From: Macrostomum hystrix
Taxonomy: Eukaryota; Platyhelminthes; Macrostomidae
Assembly (NCBI GenBank): GCA_950097015.1
Contig: CATNEN010000007.1
Span: forward strand, 5,818,001 to 5,882,000
Reading direction: 5' to 3'
Length of the DNA: 64,000 nt
The translations under genes and the position numbers were made by a program. Below are positions 13,201 through 25,500 of the stretch, piece after piece (position 1 is the stretch's first letter; each line of letters starts with the position of its first letter). The notes below the pieces were generated by a model. That model saw nothing but the letters and a program-made list of their open reading frames with translations, ran no database searches and was not told where the DNA came from.

Positions 13201-14325
13201 AGGGGCGGATTTTGCAGATTGTAACAGGGGCGGATTTTGCAGATTGTAACAGGGGTGGATTTGCATATTGTAACAGGGGTGGATTTGCATATTGTAACAG
13301 GGGCGGATTCGCAGATTGTAACAGGGCGGATTTGCAGATTGTAACAGGGGCGGATTTTGCAGATTGTAACAGGGGCGGATTTTGCAGATTGTAACAGGGG
13401 CGGATTCGCCGATTGTTCCAGGGTAATATCTCTGTTTTCTCACCCGTCGCAGGCGTAAATTCCGTAATGCTTGCCGCTGCTGTGGTCGCGGCAAACTCTG
13501 CAGGGCACGTCCATCAGGATGCGACCTGGTGAAATGTAAAATTTGATTCAATTTAGTTCTGCATCAACACATGCTCTAGTGTTCCCAATAAAGTGAATCT
13601 GCATACCTGTGCTCTGGGACCTGTGCCCTAAAACCTGGCCGCATCATAAAAAGTCACATTGTAAAGGGAGGGGTGCTCAATTTGTGCTCAAACTGCCACC
13701 GACTTGCCTGATTCTCACACTGCGAACAAAATAGCTGCGGTCATATCAAACAGTCGGTCGCTGTGCATATGCAATGCGCATGTGCGGCTGTGTGTTGAAA
13801 AGAGTCAAAATGATTCTTTTACAGCCCCGAGTTAAAGTGTTACTGCCTCATAAACTATTTTGTAGCCTTAATTGTTTGCCACTGCTTATTTTATAGAATT
13901 GTCTATTCCAAAGTCTTTTAATGTTTTTAGTGCTGGACTGTCTCTGGGGGGGTTTAAAGGGTGACTTCAGTGTCAGCTTCGCACCTACACCTGCTTCGGT
14001 GTTTGACAAAAAGAAGGCATTGTTAAAAAGCTTCTCAAGCCCTTAAAAACAATTACAACTTGTGGCAGCTTTGTCATGGCGTGTTGTGAGAACAGACAAA
14101 TTCTTTGCAGCAATAAAACTGAGTTGCAATAAAATGCAACGATCTCACAGTCCGGCAGGAAATGAGGAAATGATAGTGTTTAGACTCACTTGAAGGCGTC
14201 ACAGAAGTTGGCGAGCCGTGTCGCTGCTGCTGATGATGGTGATGGTGGTGGTGGTGGTGATGATCGCCAGAAGCCTTGCCCGAAGGCGACGAGTTGGTTG
14301 GTGTCAGCGAGCTGATGGAAGTCAT
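6996..14325 (-). CDS. tll: Tailless (NR2E1/TLX) nuclear receptor, 5 exons, complete
   Basis: Exons on the minus strand: 14190-14325, 13444-13525, 12622-12776, 7604-8842, 6996-7276; all junctions are GT-AG and the joined frame encodes 630 aa. The start is fixed by an in-frame TGA four codons upstream. Residues 47-124 form the DNA-binding domain: [21 protein letters not shown]-box CDGCAGFFKR (71-80), second finger C90 to C116, then [15 protein letters not shown] (125-139), the tailless-type C-terminal extension. Residues about 145-410 are low-complexity (poly-Ala, HQL repeats, poly-Pro/Leu). The ligand-binding domain (about 413-625) has [28 protein letters not shown] and [14 protein letters not shown], closely TLX-like. 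Tailless proteins are orphan transcriptional repressors acting in anterior brain, eye and neural progenitors (family knowledge). The ACDGCA P-box with alanine resembles insect Tailless rather than vertebrate TLX. Confidence 0.95.
7604..8842 (-). CDS. tll: tll exon 4 (hinge low-complexity region and most of the LBD)
   Basis: Starts after acceptor CCTTACAG and ends at donor GTGAGT (7598-7603). The exon begins with the conserved VQHERGPRN. About 270 residues of poly-Ala, Gln/His-Leu and Pro-rich sequence follow, then the LBD from about residue 413. An acidic insertion (DDEDDDADD) lies inside the LBD at about 484-493. The low-complexity DNA gives long shadow frames on the plus strand. Confidence 0.93.
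8843..12621 (-). other. tll intron 3 (3.8 kb)
   Basis: Separates the second zinc-finger exon from the hinge/LBD exon. Apart from the 24-bp array at 10608-11140 I see no coding exon, RNA gene or recognisable element. Open frames near 9012-9704, 10168-10554 and 11403-12394 have no family signature. Confidence 0.7.
10608..11140. repeat. 24-bp tandem array in tll intron 3
   Basis: About 22 copies of a 24-bp unit, cactcctcagtgtcaccgtt plus cacc, with a truncated variant (ctcagtgtcactcacacccc) recurring at about 10780, 10865 and 11098. The unit length is a multiple of 3 and stop-free, so long Ser/Pro/His frames appear on both strands; these are not genes. Confidence 0.95.
12622..12776 (-). CDS. 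tll: tll exon 3 (second zinc finger)
   Basis: Acceptor CCGTCAG (12777-12783), donor GTGAGT (12616-12621). Encodes [19 protein letters not shown] through [12 protein letters not shown] to NKD. Intron 2, directly upstream in the gene, is filled by a 24-bp array that begins about 15 nt from the acceptor. Confidence 0.95.
12795..13425. repeat. 24-bp tandem array filling tll intron 2
   Basis: Two subfamilies of a 24-bp unit sharing ggggcggatt: the first about 8 copies carry tgtatgttttgaa, the rest carry gcagattgtaacag. The array occupies nearly all of the 667-nt intron. Confidence 0.95.
13444..13525 (-). CDS. tll: tll exon 2 (first zinc finger)
   Basis: Acceptor TTTCACCAG (13526-13534), donor GTGAGA (13438-13443). 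Encodes [20 protein letters not shown] and GIYACDG. The Ser-Ser-Arg-Ile-Leu formed at the junction with exon 1 is also found just before the zinc finger in insect Tailless. Confidence 0.95.
14190..14325 (-). CDS. tll: tll exon 1 (N-terminus, poly-His)
   Basis: ATG at 14325 with an upstream in-frame TGA; donor GTGAGT at 14184-14189. Encodes 45 residues rich in Ser/Thr with a run of ten histidines followed by three glutamines. The junction codon forms the conserved Ser before RIL. Confidence 0.85.
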
Positions 14326-15120
14326 GTCCGGCTGTCAGAGTGGCTTGGAACTCAAAATTGCTGCTTTCGCCTCCTCGTCTCCGGGTCAGCTGGAGCCCAG
14401 ATTTTAATTGACACGGCAGAGGCTCTGGGGTGGGGGCCGGCCCCATTATGGGCCCTCCAAACACCGGGGGGAGGGTTCGGGACCCCAGTGACAGTGAATG
14501 GAGCGTCATTGGCTGCAGGCTGACCAATCGGCTTTGAGTTGGTTTCTCTCTCGTAGCTGGACCCACTGGCGAGTGCGACTGTGTGCTAATGGCAGAGAGT
14601 GACGGGGCGGAGGGTGGGCGTTCGCTTTAATTAACAAAACTTTTTACAATAAAACATTCAAAGGCGAGGCTGAACTGGGGGAGGGAGGGGAGACAAAACT
14701 TTCGCTCGCTCGCCCTCTCCTCATTGGCTTGCGCAACCTCGGGCAGGGATTTTTTCCCCCACTTTTCCCCAAAAACATCGAAAAATTTGCCGCATCAACA
14801 ATTAGGCCCGCTTGGCCCCGAGGCGATGGGAATCGCACAGATGGGAGTGCGAGAGAGTCTGGGAGGGGTGACAAACAAAGGGGTCGCGCCGCTTATTGTT
14901 ATTATTGTTATAGCTGACCAACTAGTAGCTGGGCGACTGGGGGATAAATGAGGAAAGTTTGTTAGGCTGAATCCAGTCACTCGAGATCCTCTTGGATGAG
15001 GGGCGGCGGACACCCGCAGGCGCACCGTCGAGCACTTGAACCGCCGCAGCAGCAGCCTCTAGGGGCAGTTTTTACCGTGTTGCTAGGGGAGTCCCAGTTA
15101 ACAACAAGACTGGAGTGCTG
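14326..15120. other. Upstream region of tll
   Basis: GC-rich sequence 5' of the tll start codon. CCAAT-box-like motifs occur near 14508-14530 (gaccaatcgg on plus, and the reverse form attgg). No TATA box can be assigned with confidence. Open frames here on both strands are unsupported. Confidence 0.3.
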
Positions 15121-15124
15121 CATC

Positions 15125-15538
15125 TTTGTTCCAATCTCACCTTATCCCAATCTCACCTTATCCGAATCTCACCTTATCCGAATCTCCCCTTATCCCAATC
15201 TCACCTTATCCCAATCTCACCTTATCCGAATCTCACCTTATCCGAATCTCACCTTATCCCAATCTCACCTTATCCCAATCTCACCTTATCCCAATCTCAC
15301 CTTATCCCAATCTCACCTTATCCCAATCTCACCTTATCCCAATCTCACCTTATCCCAATCTCACCTTATCCCAATCTCACCTTATCCCAATCTCACCTTA
15401 TCCCAATCTCACCTTATCCCAATCTCACCTTATCCCAATCTCACCTTATCCCAATCTCACCTTATCCCAATCTCACCTTATCCCAATCTCACCTTATCCC
15501 AATCTCACCTTATCCCAATCTCACCTTATTTCACCTTA
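15125..15538. repeat. 16-bp tandem array
   Basis: About 26 near-identical copies of accttatcccaatctc, with a few gaatctc variants in the first third. All three plus frames are open through the array. Confidence 0.97.
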
Positions 15539-16440
15539 ATTCGAGTTTTTGGTCCTTGAAAGGATGGCCACTTTAAAAAAGCGGAATTGTTACCCTGATT
15601 GCCTCTCATTAACTCGCCAAGAATACCTTTCACTTCCCATTGTGTTTAACGGGCAAAAAAGTGGACCCAATACACAGAACCGGATGAAGAGCAAATAAAC
15701 AAACGGAAACTGCGGACAAAAGCGCTGCTGAAGCTTGTAATTTCTGTTACGTCACAATTGGTAGATAATTTTCAGCGCCCAGCAACCGCATGGCAACAGC
15801 TCTTAATTATGACATCCGCAGGCAGGCCATATTTCTCAGCATGCAGGCAATTGAGCTAACAGAACAGCGAGCCGGCTTTCATTTGCGCTGACGCAACGCC
15901 GCGTTCTGCGAGGCTGTGTCAACAGCTGTCAATCATAAATTCATGCGCCAGCCACAACCCAGGGCCTAGCCAACAGAGGCCAACTGCAGAGGCAAAGCTG
16001 AATTCACACCATTTCATGTTCAACGGTATTGTCTATGGCCCAGATCGCGTGTTCCGTCGCGTGGTCCTATTTTTGACACCTCTCCCTCCGTGTCTCACTC
16101 ACAGAGACTGATAAGGATCCTCATGCCATTTTCAAAAGGTTCAAACGGCAGTTGATCCCATAAATTATCTTTTTGTGGGAGATATGAAGTGAAAGGGCCA
16201 GAGAAACAGTCCGTGATGCCCCGCTTGCCTGTCATTTAATGCTTATGGGAAAAGGAAGATATCATAAATTCCCAAAATATAGAAACTTAATTAACAGGTC
16301 TGATGCAGTTTAAGCAAAAATTCAAATAGAACAAACTAAATATTGTCCCGAATTGTCCAAAATCACAGTTAAGCACATAAAAGAACTGATTCTATACATG
16401 GATCTTTGTAAGGATATCAAAATACTTAGCCCAGAATATA
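15539..16440. other. Intergenic, nothing recognised
   Basis: No open frame of note, no RNA gene and no repeat seen on either strand. Confidence 0.5.
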
Positions 16441-16444
16441 AATC

Positions 16445-17365
16445 CCAAAATACAGATCACATTCAGCTCCCATAGTACAGATCATATTCAGATCCCATAG
16501 TACAGATCGCATTCAGATCCCACAGTACAGATCACATTCAGATCCCATATTACAGATGATATTCACATCCCATAGTACAGATCGCATTTAGATCCCATAG
16601 TACAGATCACATTCAGATCCCATAGTACAGATCGCATTCAGATCCCATAGTTCAGATCGCATTCAGATCCCATAGTACAGATCGCATTCAGATCCCATAG
16701 TACAGATCGCATTCAGATCCCATAGTACAGGTGATATTCAGATCCCATAGTACTGATCGCATTCAGATCCCATAGTACAGATCGCATTCAGATCCCATAG
16801 TACAGATCGCATTCAGATCCCATAGTACTGATCGCATTCAGATCCCATAGTACAGATCGCATTCAGATCCCATAGTACAGATCGCATTCAGATCCCATAG
16901 TACAGGTGATATTCAGATCCCATAGTACAGATCGTATTCAGATCCCATAGTACAGGTGATATTCAGATCCCATAGTACAGATCGCATTAAGATCCCATAG
17001 TACAGATCACATTCAGATCCCATAGTACAGGTGATATTCAGATCCCATAGTTCAGATCGCATTCAGATCCCATAGTACAGATCGCATTCAGATCCCATAG
17101 TACAGGTGATATTCAGATCCCATAGTACAGGTGATATTCAGATCCCATAGTACAGGTGATATTCAGATCCCATAGTACAGATCGCATTAAGATCCCATAG
17201 TACAGGTGATATTCAGATCCCATAGTACAGGTGATATTCAGATCCCATAGTACAGATCGCATTAAGATCCCACAGTACAGATCACATTCAGATCCCATAG
17301 TACAGGTGATATTCAGATCCCATAGTACAGATCGCATTAAGATCCCACAGTACAGATCACATTTA
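16445..17365. repeat. 25-bp tandem array
   Basis: About 37 copies of a 25-bp unit containing cagatcccatagtacag, alternating between atcgcatt, atcacatt and gtgatatt endings. Minus-strand frames through it (17113-17499) are artefacts. Confidence 0.96.
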
Positions 17366-18460
17366 AAACCCAAAAGCAAAGCAAAAAACTGGGAAAATAT
17401 TAAGGGCAATCTTTCTTTCCTGGACCAGCAGAAATCTGTTTTCACAATCCGCAATTTTGGAGAAAGAAAACAATTGAAAAAGTCGGATCCAGTTGACACG
17501 CAGCAAACCTGTCATTCCATGCTGACATGGATTCAATACCTGTCTAATCTCAATCCCAAACCCACAGGTTGGATTGATTGGCTGCTTTTTGTTACCTGCG
17601 CTCGATTATAGACTCTTTTATTCCGTTTGAAAAAGAAAACGATGAAGAGGATTTTTCCCCTTCTAAAAACTGATGATAAATAAATATGGGCTTATTTAGA
17701 CGCTGCTCCACTGAGCACGGGCAGCTCAACTGTGGCAAATTCCTGCTCGGCAACTCGACGCCCCCGCCACAACCCGATGAGCAGGATTTGTTTACACAAC
17801 TGGTAAAACAGGGGCGCTGGCCCAGAATTATCCTTGCCAGTTTTTTCCTCACCTTGCAGTGTGTGTGTGGTCCCTCCAACTCGAACGGGCGATCGCTGCC
17901 GCTCATTCTTGGAAAATGAGTTGTTGGTCTTTGTGAATTTTATCATAACTCTGACATTAGTGGGCCTCGCTTTGGACTCTTTGTGTGGTCTGGCACGGCT
18001 CACGTGTGAGAAGTTAATGCGATTGCGCAAAACCTGCGGGCAGGCCCGCTCCTTGTCCACACAGAGACAGGCGAGGAAGCGTGCGAGCCGGACCCTCCCC
18101 TACCATGGCCTTGGGGATCCGGGCTGGAGTTGATGAAGTTAAGGAGATTCAGGCAAAAGATTAAATGGACTGCACTCAGCGAGAGTGGGCGCATCAAATG
18201 CGCAACCCCTGAGGTGGTCTTTGTTTTCCAGCTTTGTTGCCTTGAGCACAATTTGAGCTGGCTGGCAACAGTTGTTGGCGAGTATCAGAAGTTGAGGAAA
18301 AAATTGGGATTCTTACTACGAAAAATGGCGATTCAGGAGGTCAGGCTGATAAGATGGCGAAAAAAGGACAGAATAAGAAGATACGGGAGAACAAAATTGG
18401 AAAACAATAACTTGGGGGTGAGATCAAGGTGGAAAGAGCGAAAAGGAAATTAAGATGGGA
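17366..18460. other. Intergenic, nothing recognised
   Basis: Several open frames of 77-126 codons overlap on both strands without family signatures; I see no supported gene. Confidence 0.45.
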
Positions 18461-18462
18461 AA

Positions 18463-19400
18463 ACAGGAGGAGGAGAACAAGACGGAGAGAACAAGAGGAG
18501 GAGAACAAGAGGAGGAGAACAGGAGGAGGAGAACGAGAGGAGGAGAACAAGAGGAGGAGAACAAGAGGAGGAGAACAAGAGGAGGAGAACAGGAGGAGGA
18601 GAACGAGAGGAGGAGAACAAGAGGAGGAGAACAAGAGGAGGAGAACAAGAGGAGGAGAAAAGGAGGAGGAGAACGAGAGGAGGAGAACAGGAGGAGGAGA
18701 ACAGGAGGAGGAGAACGAGAGGAGGAGAACAAGAGGGGATAACAAGACCGAGAGAACAGGAGGAGGAGAACGAGAGGAGGAGAACAGGAGGAGAACAAGA
18801 GGAGGAGAACAAGAGGAGGAGAACAAGAGGAGGAGAACAAGAGGAGGAGAACAGGAGGAGGAGAACGAGAGGAGGAGAACAAGAGGAGGAGAACAAGAGG
18901 AGGAGAACAAGAGGAGGAGAACAGGAGGAGGAGAACGAGAGGAGGAGAACAAGAGGAGGAGAACAAGAGGAGGAGAACAAGAGGAGGAGAACAGGAGGAG
19001 GAGAACAGGAGGAGGAGAACAGGAGGAGGAGAACGAGAGGAGGAGAACAGGAGGAGGAGAACAGGAGGAGGAGAACGAGAGGAGGAGAACAGGAGGAGGA
19101 GAACGAGAGGAGGAGAACAAGAGGGGAGAACAAGACCGAGAGAACAGGAGGAGGAGAACGAGAGGAGGAGAACAGGAGGAGAACAAGAGGAGGAGAACAA
19201 GAGGAGGAGAACAGGAGGAGGAGAACAAGACGGAGAGAACAAGAGGAGAGAACAAGAAGGAGAGAGAGAACAAGAGGAGGAGAACGAGAGGATCAGGACA
19301 AGAAGATGAGAAAAAAGACGGAGAGAACAAGAGGTGGGAGAACGTGACGGAGAGAACAGAAGGGGGAGAACAAGGGGGGAGAACAAGAGGGGGAGACTTT
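18463..19400. repeat. 14-bp polypurine tandem array
   Basis: About 65 copies of a 14-bp purine-rich unit, aacaagaggaggag, with aacagg and aacgag variants. A marker variant (acaagaccgagagaac) recurs 388 bp apart, showing a higher-order duplication. Open frames of over 320 codons on both strands are artefacts of the stop-free unit. Confidence 0.96.
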
Positions 19401-20685
19401 TATTTTTTACCATGAAGTCCGGACTTTCGTTTAGTTGTTTCTCAGATTAAAAAAAAATTTGGAATAAAAATTTTTGGTTTCCTCTTTTCATTGAGAATAA
19501 AAAGTCTATAAATGATTCCAATGAAGAAACATAATAGTCAGATATGAGCCAGACACATTGTCGTATTAACGCATGCAGTTTACAATGCGCATGGGGTATT
19601 GGCGATAAGCACGCACCTGCATGGCTGATTGCTTTGTAGCACGAAATTTAAAATAATACATAAAAGGTAAGAATTGTGGCACAATGAGATTTCACTCTCA
19701 TTAACATTGGCCCTGAACTATCCCACCCATTTCGCGTGTCCGTGTGTGTATATAATTATCAGAAGCCATTGTGGCAAGGACCCACGCGCCAATAACATCC
19801 TCTGCTCATAATATTAAGCCATCCCAATGCATCGGCTTCCATGCCCTGTGGGGATAAGTGGGGAGCAATCCCTCTGAGGGGTTGGCGGGAGCGCGCAGCG
19901 AAAGGATGGGAAAAATGGGAGAATGCGAGCAAAAGGTTATAATAATTGCTGCTTGACTGGGATTTGAGCACAGCGGGATGCGGCGCGGGAGTTGCTTCGC
20001 CGTGTGATGCGAGCCGGGAGGGCGGGGCTGAGTTTGTGTTCCCTAAAAGCTGTTCGCCCAACCCCCCCGCTCCCCAGCTTGGCAACTAAAAAGTTGCACG
20101 GAGTAGCGAGTCGAGTGGGGCACGAGTCCATTATAATGACTCGCCCTCGTGACAATCGCAGCTGAATTGAAGGCCGGCGATTCAATCACGGCTCGCGAAC
20201 AGCTCGGCGAGTAGGGGGGAAGGGACAAAAATAAATGGTCGACCCAACTTTATTGGGCGGGGTGTCCCGCAGAGAGTGATAACTCAGGACGGGTTGACTG
20301 ACCTTAGAGATTTATTGCGCATATCCGGAAGGCGATAAATGACTGTCAAATACTGCTTCTTGCATTGATTTTTTTTCTATGGTAGTAATCCAATTAAATA
20401 AATTAAAAAAGTAATTTTTCAATAAATTGGGCACTGATTGTAATTGTAAATATCTGCGGATAATTTGATAATAGGCGCACTATTGTTCGTCTTTTTAAAT
20501 AGGCAATAATTTATTTTTTGGGCCAGTCAAAAGTTACTTTTAGCATAGCAACCACAATTTGTGTACTTCCGAATACCGGACATAATCGTGTTGCTAGACA
20601 AGTGGAAAAGGGGAATGTCCATTCAATACAATCGAGGATAATAGAGGCTGGAGGGAATCAAGGATAGCTAATGTGAGGCAGGAAG
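19401..20685. other. Intergenic, nothing recognised
   Basis: AT-rich at both ends with a GC-rich centre (19750-20230). Unsupported minus-strand frames only. Confidence 0.45.
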
Positions 20686-20689
20686 AGGA

Positions 20690-21040
20690 GGAAAGAGGGG
20701 AGAGAAGGGAGAGATTGCGGGGATAGAAGGGAGAAAAAAGGGGAGAGAAGGGAGGAAGACAGAGGGGAGGGAAGAGAGAGAAGGGAGGAAGACAGAGGGG
20801 AGGGAAGAGAGAGAAGGGAGGAAGACAGAGGGGAGGGAAGAGAGAGAAGGGAGGAAGACAGAGGGGAGGGAAGAGAGAGAAGGGAGGAAGACAGAGGGGA
20901 GGGAAGAGAGAGAAGGGAGGAAGACAGAGGGGAGGGAAGAGAGAGAAGGGAGGATGACAGAGGGGAGGGAAGAGAGAGAAGGGAGGAAGACAGAGGGGAG
21001 GGAAGAGAGAGAAGGGAGGAAGACAGAGGGGAGGGAAGCA
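20690..21040. repeat. 33-bp polypurine tandem array
   Basis: About 10 copies of a 33-bp unit containing gggaggaagacagagggg followed by gagagaga-type sequence, nearly identical between copies. The 134-codon minus-strand frame (Ser/Leu/Pro) is an artefact. Confidence 0.95.
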
Positions 21041-21355
21041 CCCAGTCAGTTCCTGTCAGCATTCAGTCAGTTCCTGTCAGCACCAAATTAGTTCCTGTCA
21101 GCACCCAGTCAGTTCCTGTCAGCACCCAGTCAATTCCTGTCAGCATTCTGACAGCATTCTGTCAGCATTCTGTCAGTACCCAGTCAGTTCCTGTCAGCAT
21201 TCTGTCAGCACCAAGTCAGTTCCTGTCAGCACCAATCAGTTCCTTTCAGAACCCAATCGGTTCCTGTCTGCACCCAGTCAGTTCCTGTCAGCACCAATCA
21301 GTTCCTTTCAGCACCCAATCGGTTCCTGTCAGTACCCAGTCAGCTCCTGTCAGCA
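21040..21355. repeat. 21-bp degenerate tandem array
   Basis: About 15 diverged copies of cacccagtcagttcctgtca(g), directly abutting the polypurine array. Variants include caccaatcagttcctttcag and cattctgtcag. Confidence 0.9.
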
Positions 21356-22480
21356 TCCCGGATTTTCATGTGGTTTATTTGAAGATTTTCCGTTCAGCTC
21401 CTAGTCAAGGAACGGAACAGCCGAATTTCATCTGACAGTTAACAATATATTCACCTAAGTGACGCATTCAAGTGTGAAAAAATGGAGGATAAAAGGCATA
21501 AAGAATTGTCTGTCGATTTGTCGTAGCAGCTGGTCGAGACGTGCTCTGACCAACTGTCTATGGCCAAAAGCGGGCGAGGTTCCGGAGGTCGAAGGTTGCA
21601 ACGGCGGTGGCGCAATCCCATTCCCAATCGATGCAGGGGATCTGGGATCTGAGAGGATCTGGGCACAGAGGGGAAAAGGCAGCCCGAGGGGCCATCCGTG
21701 CCGGTCGCTAAGGCGGCCGAGGCTTTTTTTCAGACCCCGATTTGTGTTTCAGCCGTTGGCTCTTCATTTTTAAGCTTTAGCCCGCAGCGACATGCAGGGC
21801 CCAGCTTTTTTATGTCAATTGTCAAGTGGAGTGGCCCGGACCAGCTCGGAGCCGCAACAAGCGGGAGGGCGGCTGCCACTTAGCGGACTAGATGAACATT
21901 CACAGATTGCGAGTGTGTGGCTGTTGTCTGAGCACAAAGGCAACCTAGGTGTATATTTATTATGTTGCTTGGGACCCATTTGACATCCACACTGATCCCA
22001 TCCGTTTCGCCTTCGGGGCAAAATGGGTTAAAAGGATAGAGGCAGCTAATCGGATGTCACTATAGGATTGAGATGAATAGGGCAACACATGGCTGTCCGC
22101 CATTCGACAAACAGAAATTGTTATCTTTTGTGTCTTGTGATCTGACGAGTTTATAAAAAGGATCATTGTGTCTGGATGATTGACATCATTGCATTAATTG
22201 ACAATGATCATTTAGAGGCTTACGCATCCTTTGTCAAATACGGTTGTAATTTTTTAAATGCTTCAATAGCTATCAATATCATAATTGAAATTGGTCCCAT
22301 TGATTTGGATACTTCTAATAACACTACAATATATTTGAATTGTAGCATCCAGGTCTAAAAGACATCAGCAATCGGTAGAAAATTACATTATATGCTATGC
22401 ATAATAAAGTACAGCCAGTTCAAGGGAAACCAGAACAAAATTAGGAATAAATCCGATCCCACGACTCTCCTTTATTCGAA
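21356..22480. other. Intergenic, nothing recognised
   Basis: Short open frames only, none with a recognisable family signature. Confidence 0.45.
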
Positions 22481-22551
22481 GCATCGGTGGTTCAGTGGTA
22501 GAATGCTCGCCTGCCACGCGGGCGGCCCGGGTTCGATTCCCGGCCGATGCA
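22481..22551 (+). tRNA. tRNA-Gly (GCC)
   Basis: Full cloverleaf by eye: acceptor stem GCATCGG pairing with CCGATGC, D arm with GTTCAGTGGTAGAAT, anticodon stem CTCGCC/GGGCGG around loop TGCCACG (anticodon GCC), and T arm with GGTTCGATTCC (B box, 22530-22540). It is almost the same as vertebrate tRNA-Gly-GCC, with one compensatory acceptor-stem change. No intron. CCA is not encoded. Confidence 0.98.
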
Positions 22552-22553
22552 AC

Positions 22554-22558
22554 TTTTT
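22554..22558 (+). terminator. RNA polymerase III terminator (T5) of tRNA-Gly
   Basis: A run of five T residues starts three bases after the discriminator base, as expected for Pol III termination. Confidence 0.85.
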
Positions 22559-22559
22559 G

Positions 22560-25500
22560 GCCTAGAAGAATAGTGAGTGACTTGACTTTAGTTATATCAT
22601 AAATTGATATAATTGCACTTAATAATATTTATAAAGTTTTTAGATTTGCTTTCAGATACTACTTTCTTTGTTTCTAATCAATATAATTTTTTTATTAATT
22701 CCTTCTTAGTTTTCTACCTAGTAATAGGCATAGAACTTATATTCCCTAGAATAGCCACTCATCGACCGCAGTGATGTCCATAGAGCCTTCGTATTTCTTG
22801 ATTTTTTGCGACCGTATTTGGTCAGTAGCTTGTGCGCATATGAATGGATTTGTGTGGTCGCTCTTTTCTTATTGAATGCATTCAGAGTGGCCTAACTAGG
22901 GAATAGAATATCTATGGTAATAGGTGCATTACCACACACACAGTTAAAAGATGGCGAGGTTTTTGACATAGACTTATTACTCGGGAAAACGTCCTGAATT
23001 CAAGTTGCGAATGTTAGTTTAATAAAATTTGTCCTCGAATCCCGTGAGTTTTACATTTTACAGTTGAAGTCTTACAGTTGACTAGCCTTCATTTTGAATG
23101 AGAAAATTGACGCTCTGAAGACATCGAAAAAGGCACGACACGTGGGTGATAGACACCTAGGCGGCCCTATTGGCTACCTGTTGTAGCTGTTAGCCAAATG
23201 CGTGATTCTCAGACGGACCCAGGTTCTCAAATTACTCGCCCCAACCTATCCATTTAGTAAATAAATGCCTTTCAAATGAATATAGCAATTGAAATATCAG
23301 GCCAGGGCTTGTTGGCTGCCGATGCCGCCAGCAGCTGCCGTCACAACCGCCCAACCGACTCGCTCGCGTGGCATCTCTTGACTCGAAGCTCAACCCCGGC
23401 CCCGGCCCCTGCTCGAGTTGTGACAGCAGAGCTCAATTGTGAAAGACAAGGCCGGACCCAGGGCGGCGATTATTATTTTTGACCGAGGCCAATGCAGGCC
23501 AACGCCGGGGTCAGATTTCTCCGCTTGATCCCACGAGAAGACACACCACGAGAACCAGCGGGGGCTCCGTCTCCCGGCCTCTATAATGGAGTCGGCCCCG
23601 CGGCGGCAAAGGTCTCAAAAACTCGCATATTTCTCGAGTGGACTGAGAGAGCAGGGATCGGGGGCGGGAGAGGCCGCGTTATTAATTAGAGCCCCGGCCT
23701 CTCTGAGATTTTGTTACAAAATTTGAGTTCTACACAGTGGCCCTCCAATCCAGCTGTTGTCCGAATCTGGCTAAACCGACTGTAGGGCCGCCACTTGGCA
23801 ACCCGACAAACAGCGCCAGGGGGGTTCGCAATGCACAATAGAGAATCAAGAGCGGCACGTATAGGGCCTCTCCTTATTTTCTCAGACTGGGGGGCACTCA
23901 AGATGGCGAAGGCACAAAGCCAGGGTTTGTGAAATGAAATTGTGGAGTTGTATTTAAGGTGGTGTAGCTTTTTGAGGCGAGTAGTCTCGTGCGGTTTCCT
24001 TTTTATTCAGAGGGTTTGGCGGAGGCGCGTGCCAATAAAAATACTCCTCCTAGTGCCCATTGTAAATTTCTGAATGCATGTACATGAGTTGCCTACTGAC
24101 TAAACAGTAGGGTGTATAGCTTACGAACGTATTATTTGATCGAATCCTATAAATTTTCATTTAGGCTTAGCTTGATACGCAGTTTTGGTGTAGTTTTAGG
24201 ACGTCAGTTTTTTTCTAGAATTTCCTCAATCGAAAAGCGTAGCAAATAGAAAAGGTGAATTAAAATGACTAAACAACTTAAATGAAGGAAGCAACGATGG
24301 GGCAGGTAGCAAAGTTTGCACCGAGCTGGTAAACATAAGAATTAGAAAACTTAGTTCCGGTCTGGCGAAGGCAATCGGTTGTAACTGCGCAGTATAAGCT
24401 TTAACTAAATTGTTAGCCTTTAATATTTACCTGGAACATAATGTTATTGTTACATTCTTGTATCGCCTATTTCGATTGTTATTTTGGCTCGACCAAAATG
24501 TTTGTTCTCACGATTAAAACAGGGAGGCAGCTCCTATGCAATGAGCAACAGCTGCTGGTCCATTGTTCAGGCATGAAATACAAAACAACTGGGCCAGATT
24601 TCGTGCACTTCAAGAATAATAAAAGGCGGAGGAAGCAAGACTGGACAATGGGCGCAGAGACGCCAGCCGGGGGAGAGCGGAGTGGCTCCTTCACTCCGGG
24701 AGGATCAATACTGCGGTGCAAAGCCTTCCGCTGCCGGTCGGTTCATGTGGGCTTAAGCTCCAATGCAGCGCTGCTGCCGGGAAGGCATTGGGGTGCTAGG
24801 GGGATATTTCAAGGAGGGATCTCTGTTAGTTCGCAATCTGCAGAAGCGGTGCAGGTCCCAACTGTGCAGAGGAAATGTACAAACCAGTTTTCATGGCATT
24901 TTGTGCCATTTTTGCAGAGGGAGGTTGTTGTAAACAGATGGATACCTGGCTTACTCGTATGCTGCAGATAATGGAGAGAATGCTTGTGCTTTAAAAGTAC
25001 ATTTAGTGTTCGCAGAACTTTCAATGGTAAGCCTGTCCCTCAGTTGTTTATGTACAAGTGAATAATACAGATTGAAGAAATGACACTGATATTACAATTT
25101 GATCCTGTAAGAAGGTGGCACACAAGAGATGCGTTCGGAATTAAACCCAAGCTATTTTGCGAGCTATGAATTTCCGCCCTGAATGTATCGTCTTACTGAA
25201 CTGGCTGTACGATTCCCATGGTACAGTAGATCATTCACATCGGGCCCTGTATCATTTATCCAACCCCTGCTTTGCCTGTAAGTGTACGCCCAACTCCAGA
25301 AAATCTGATGCATTGCAGCGTCTTTTAGAGGGCTGAGCTGATCTGCAGGGGCAATAAATTAGGCTGCCGTTTTGGATAAAGGCCTCAGCCGCATGCATGT
25401 GTACTTGCAAGACTGCAGTTTCTACATGCTAGAGGCGAATTAATGCGTATTATTCCACTAAACTATGAGGCTTGAGTTAGAGCAGTTCTCAGCTTCTTGT

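Noticed and set aside
18341-19415. Glu/Arg-rich frame on plus and Ser/Leu/Pro frame on minus (about 330 codons each)
   Set aside because: Both come from the 14-bp polypurine array, whose unit is stop-free on both strands.
24441-24971. 176-codon plus-strand frame as a possible gene
   Set aside because: No family motif, mixed composition and no splice or start support; likely chance.
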